IMG/VR virus record: IMGVR_UViG_3300017782_000023 | Span: 1 to 52,568 of that record | Direction: 5' to 3' (one strand) | DNA from: a virus | Length of the DNA stretch: 52,568 nt | Notes under the pieces: model-generated | Told to the model about the DNA's origin: nothing | Seen by the model: the letters and a program-made list of their open reading frames with translations, nothing else | Databases searched by the model: none | Shown: positions 51,643 through 52,568 of the stretch, piece by piece | Layout of the letters: each line of letters starts with the position of its first letter | Numbering within the stretch: position 1 is the first letter of the stretch | Translations under genes and position numbers: made by a program

Positions 51643-52568
51643 TACGCTGCTCCATATCTACTAAGTATACCGCCCGGACGTTTTTGCTTATGCAGCTCTT
51701 CTTGAACCACACTAGCAACAACTTTTCCTAAAGCGGCTGCTTGATTCTGTTGGGATGCTTCATTTTGCGTGCTACTTGCATTCCCCTGATTATCAATATT
51801 AATATTAATTCCAATAGTATTATTAGAGGTACCCCCTCCTGTCATTTCTACGGGAATGGCATTACCATTAGGCAAAGGAACAACTGCTTCAGTTCCATGT
51901 AAAATTGCTGGGTACCCTGCGTTTCTTCCTCTTGCTATGCCGCCCTCTGAGTAGCCTTTTGCAATACCACCATATCGACGACTTGCGAATCCTATGCTCT
52001 TGGTAGCGTTAGCAAATTGTGCGCTTGCACCAGCACTTGCCTGATTAGCTAAATTTTGAGTGGGGGCTACTGTAGTACCCACTCCTCCAAAAGCAGCAAG
52101 TAGTAATCTTGCAACAAGCATTTCAGACACAATTCTTGAGATAATTCTTAATACGCTAAGTCCCATATTTGCAAATGCTTGCTTAACAGTCATAGTTCCT
52201 TGAACCAATCCATCTAAGCCGTTAGTAAGTCCTTGGGTTAAGCCGTCTCTTAATCTTTCTTGCATGTTTATTAAAACATTCAAAGATTCTTGCTGTTTAA
52301 TCTGCTCCTCAATAAGAGCTATTTGAGTAGAATCCATAACTACTCCAGCATTCTTTTGTCTCAGTATTTCATCATTTATTTTTTGTTGAATTCCGCTCAT
52401 AGAAAACATTTGAGACTGTACCCTCAAATTTTCTGTTGTTCCCAGCAGTTTATTACGTTCTACTTCTTCTAGACGCTGTGATATATCTAACTGCTGGCGA
52501 GTATTAAGTAAAGTCTTTTGAATTGAAGCTTCCTGAGCTAGTAGATTGGTTAATTTTACTTGATCCGC
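51642..52568 (-). CDS. Tail tape measure protein, C-terminal part (5' partial)
   Basis: The frame is open to the window edge, giving the last 308 residues. No internal start is needed: codons read continuously upstream of the first TTG-like start (52427) through LLNTRQQLDISQRLEEVER, and no stop occurs before 52568. The sequence has helical segments (IEEQIKQQESLNVLI), a hydrophobic stretch (IVSEMLVARLLLAAFGGVG) and a C-terminal part with GGIARGRNAGYPAILHG then TEAVVPLPNGNAIPVEM, a pattern frequently found at the end of tape-measure proteins. It precedes the M-like gene as in lambda (H-M-L). Confidence 0.85.
   Translation of the reverse strand, partial: ADQVKLTNLLAQEASIQKTLLNTRQQLDISQRLEEVERNKLLGTTENLRVQSQMFSMSGIQQKINDEILRQKNAGVVMDSTQIALIEEQIKQQESLNVLINMQERLRDGLTQGLTNGLDGLVQGTMTVKQAFANMGLSVLRIISRIVSEMLVARLLLAAFGGVGTTVAPTQNLANQASAGASAQFANATKSIGFASRRYGGIAKGYSEGGIARGRNAGYPAILHGTEAVVPLPNGNAIPVEMTGGGTSNNTIGININIDNQGNASSTQNEASQQNQAAALGKVVASVVQEELHKQKRPGGILSRYGAA

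Noticed and set aside
1-52568. tRNA genes, integrase, repressor or insertion sequences
   Set aside because: None could be supported: no cloverleaf was recognised, no transposase or tyrosine/serine recombinase motifs were seen, and nearly every base lies in a phage gene.

Overview
The window is one continuous stretch of a tailed double-stranded DNA phage genome (class Caudoviricetes). There are no bacterial housekeeping genes, rRNAs or tRNAs that I can recognise, and coding density is close to 100%. The tail block follows the lambda order (tape measure, M, L, K, I, J), which points to a long non-contractile, siphovirus-type tail. The DNA is AT-rich by eye. The gene set (family A polymerase, PhoH, MazG-like protein, ribonucleotide reductase, serine hydroxymethyltransferase, very large modular fibre proteins) is typical of lytic marine phages. 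I see no integrase, excisionase or repressor, and I cannot name the host.

Layout, left arm (1-16928, plus strand): replication, recombination and nucleotide metabolism. In order: the 3' end of a small helix-turn-helix-like gene, DnaB-type helicase, a basic small protein, MazG-like pyrophosphohydrolase, CHC2/Toprim primase, DNA polymerase A (3'-5' exonuclease plus polymerase), an unknown protein, PhoH-like ATPase, GlyA, an SF2 helicase, an unknown protein, a putative ssDNA-binding protein, T4 gp47/gp46-type nuclease subunits, a PD-(D/E)XK nuclease, a FEN-type 5' nuclease, NrdA, NrdB and a small acidic protein. Many neighbours overlap by a few bases, as expected for translationally coupled operons. 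Two near-identical consensus sigma-70 promoters (about 1608 and 8900) sit at operon starts.

A hairpin with T-tracts on both sides (16933-16955) separates this arm from the convergent right arm.

Right arm (52568 down to 16973, minus strand): virion tail genes. Transcription runs from the tape-measure C-terminus through M, L, K, I and the J-like tail-tip protein. A third copy of the phage promoter (42790-42818, minus strand) then appears to launch an operon of about 26 kb holding thirteen genes, mostly fibre or appendage proteins, including one of 3207 residues. These proteins are built from recurring modules: a shared N-terminal SPSNGDT domain, a 'DTAPSSPSSGDLW' module, 37-residue repeats, Ig-like domains, propeller-like repeats and a C-terminal S74 chaperone.

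How the parts work together (inference): the left arm rebuilds a Pol I-like replication system from separate proteins and makes dNTPs. The right arm makes the tail tip plus an unusually large set of mix-and-match adhesins. The most noteworthy features are this modular adhesin operon and the single promoter motif shared by both arms.
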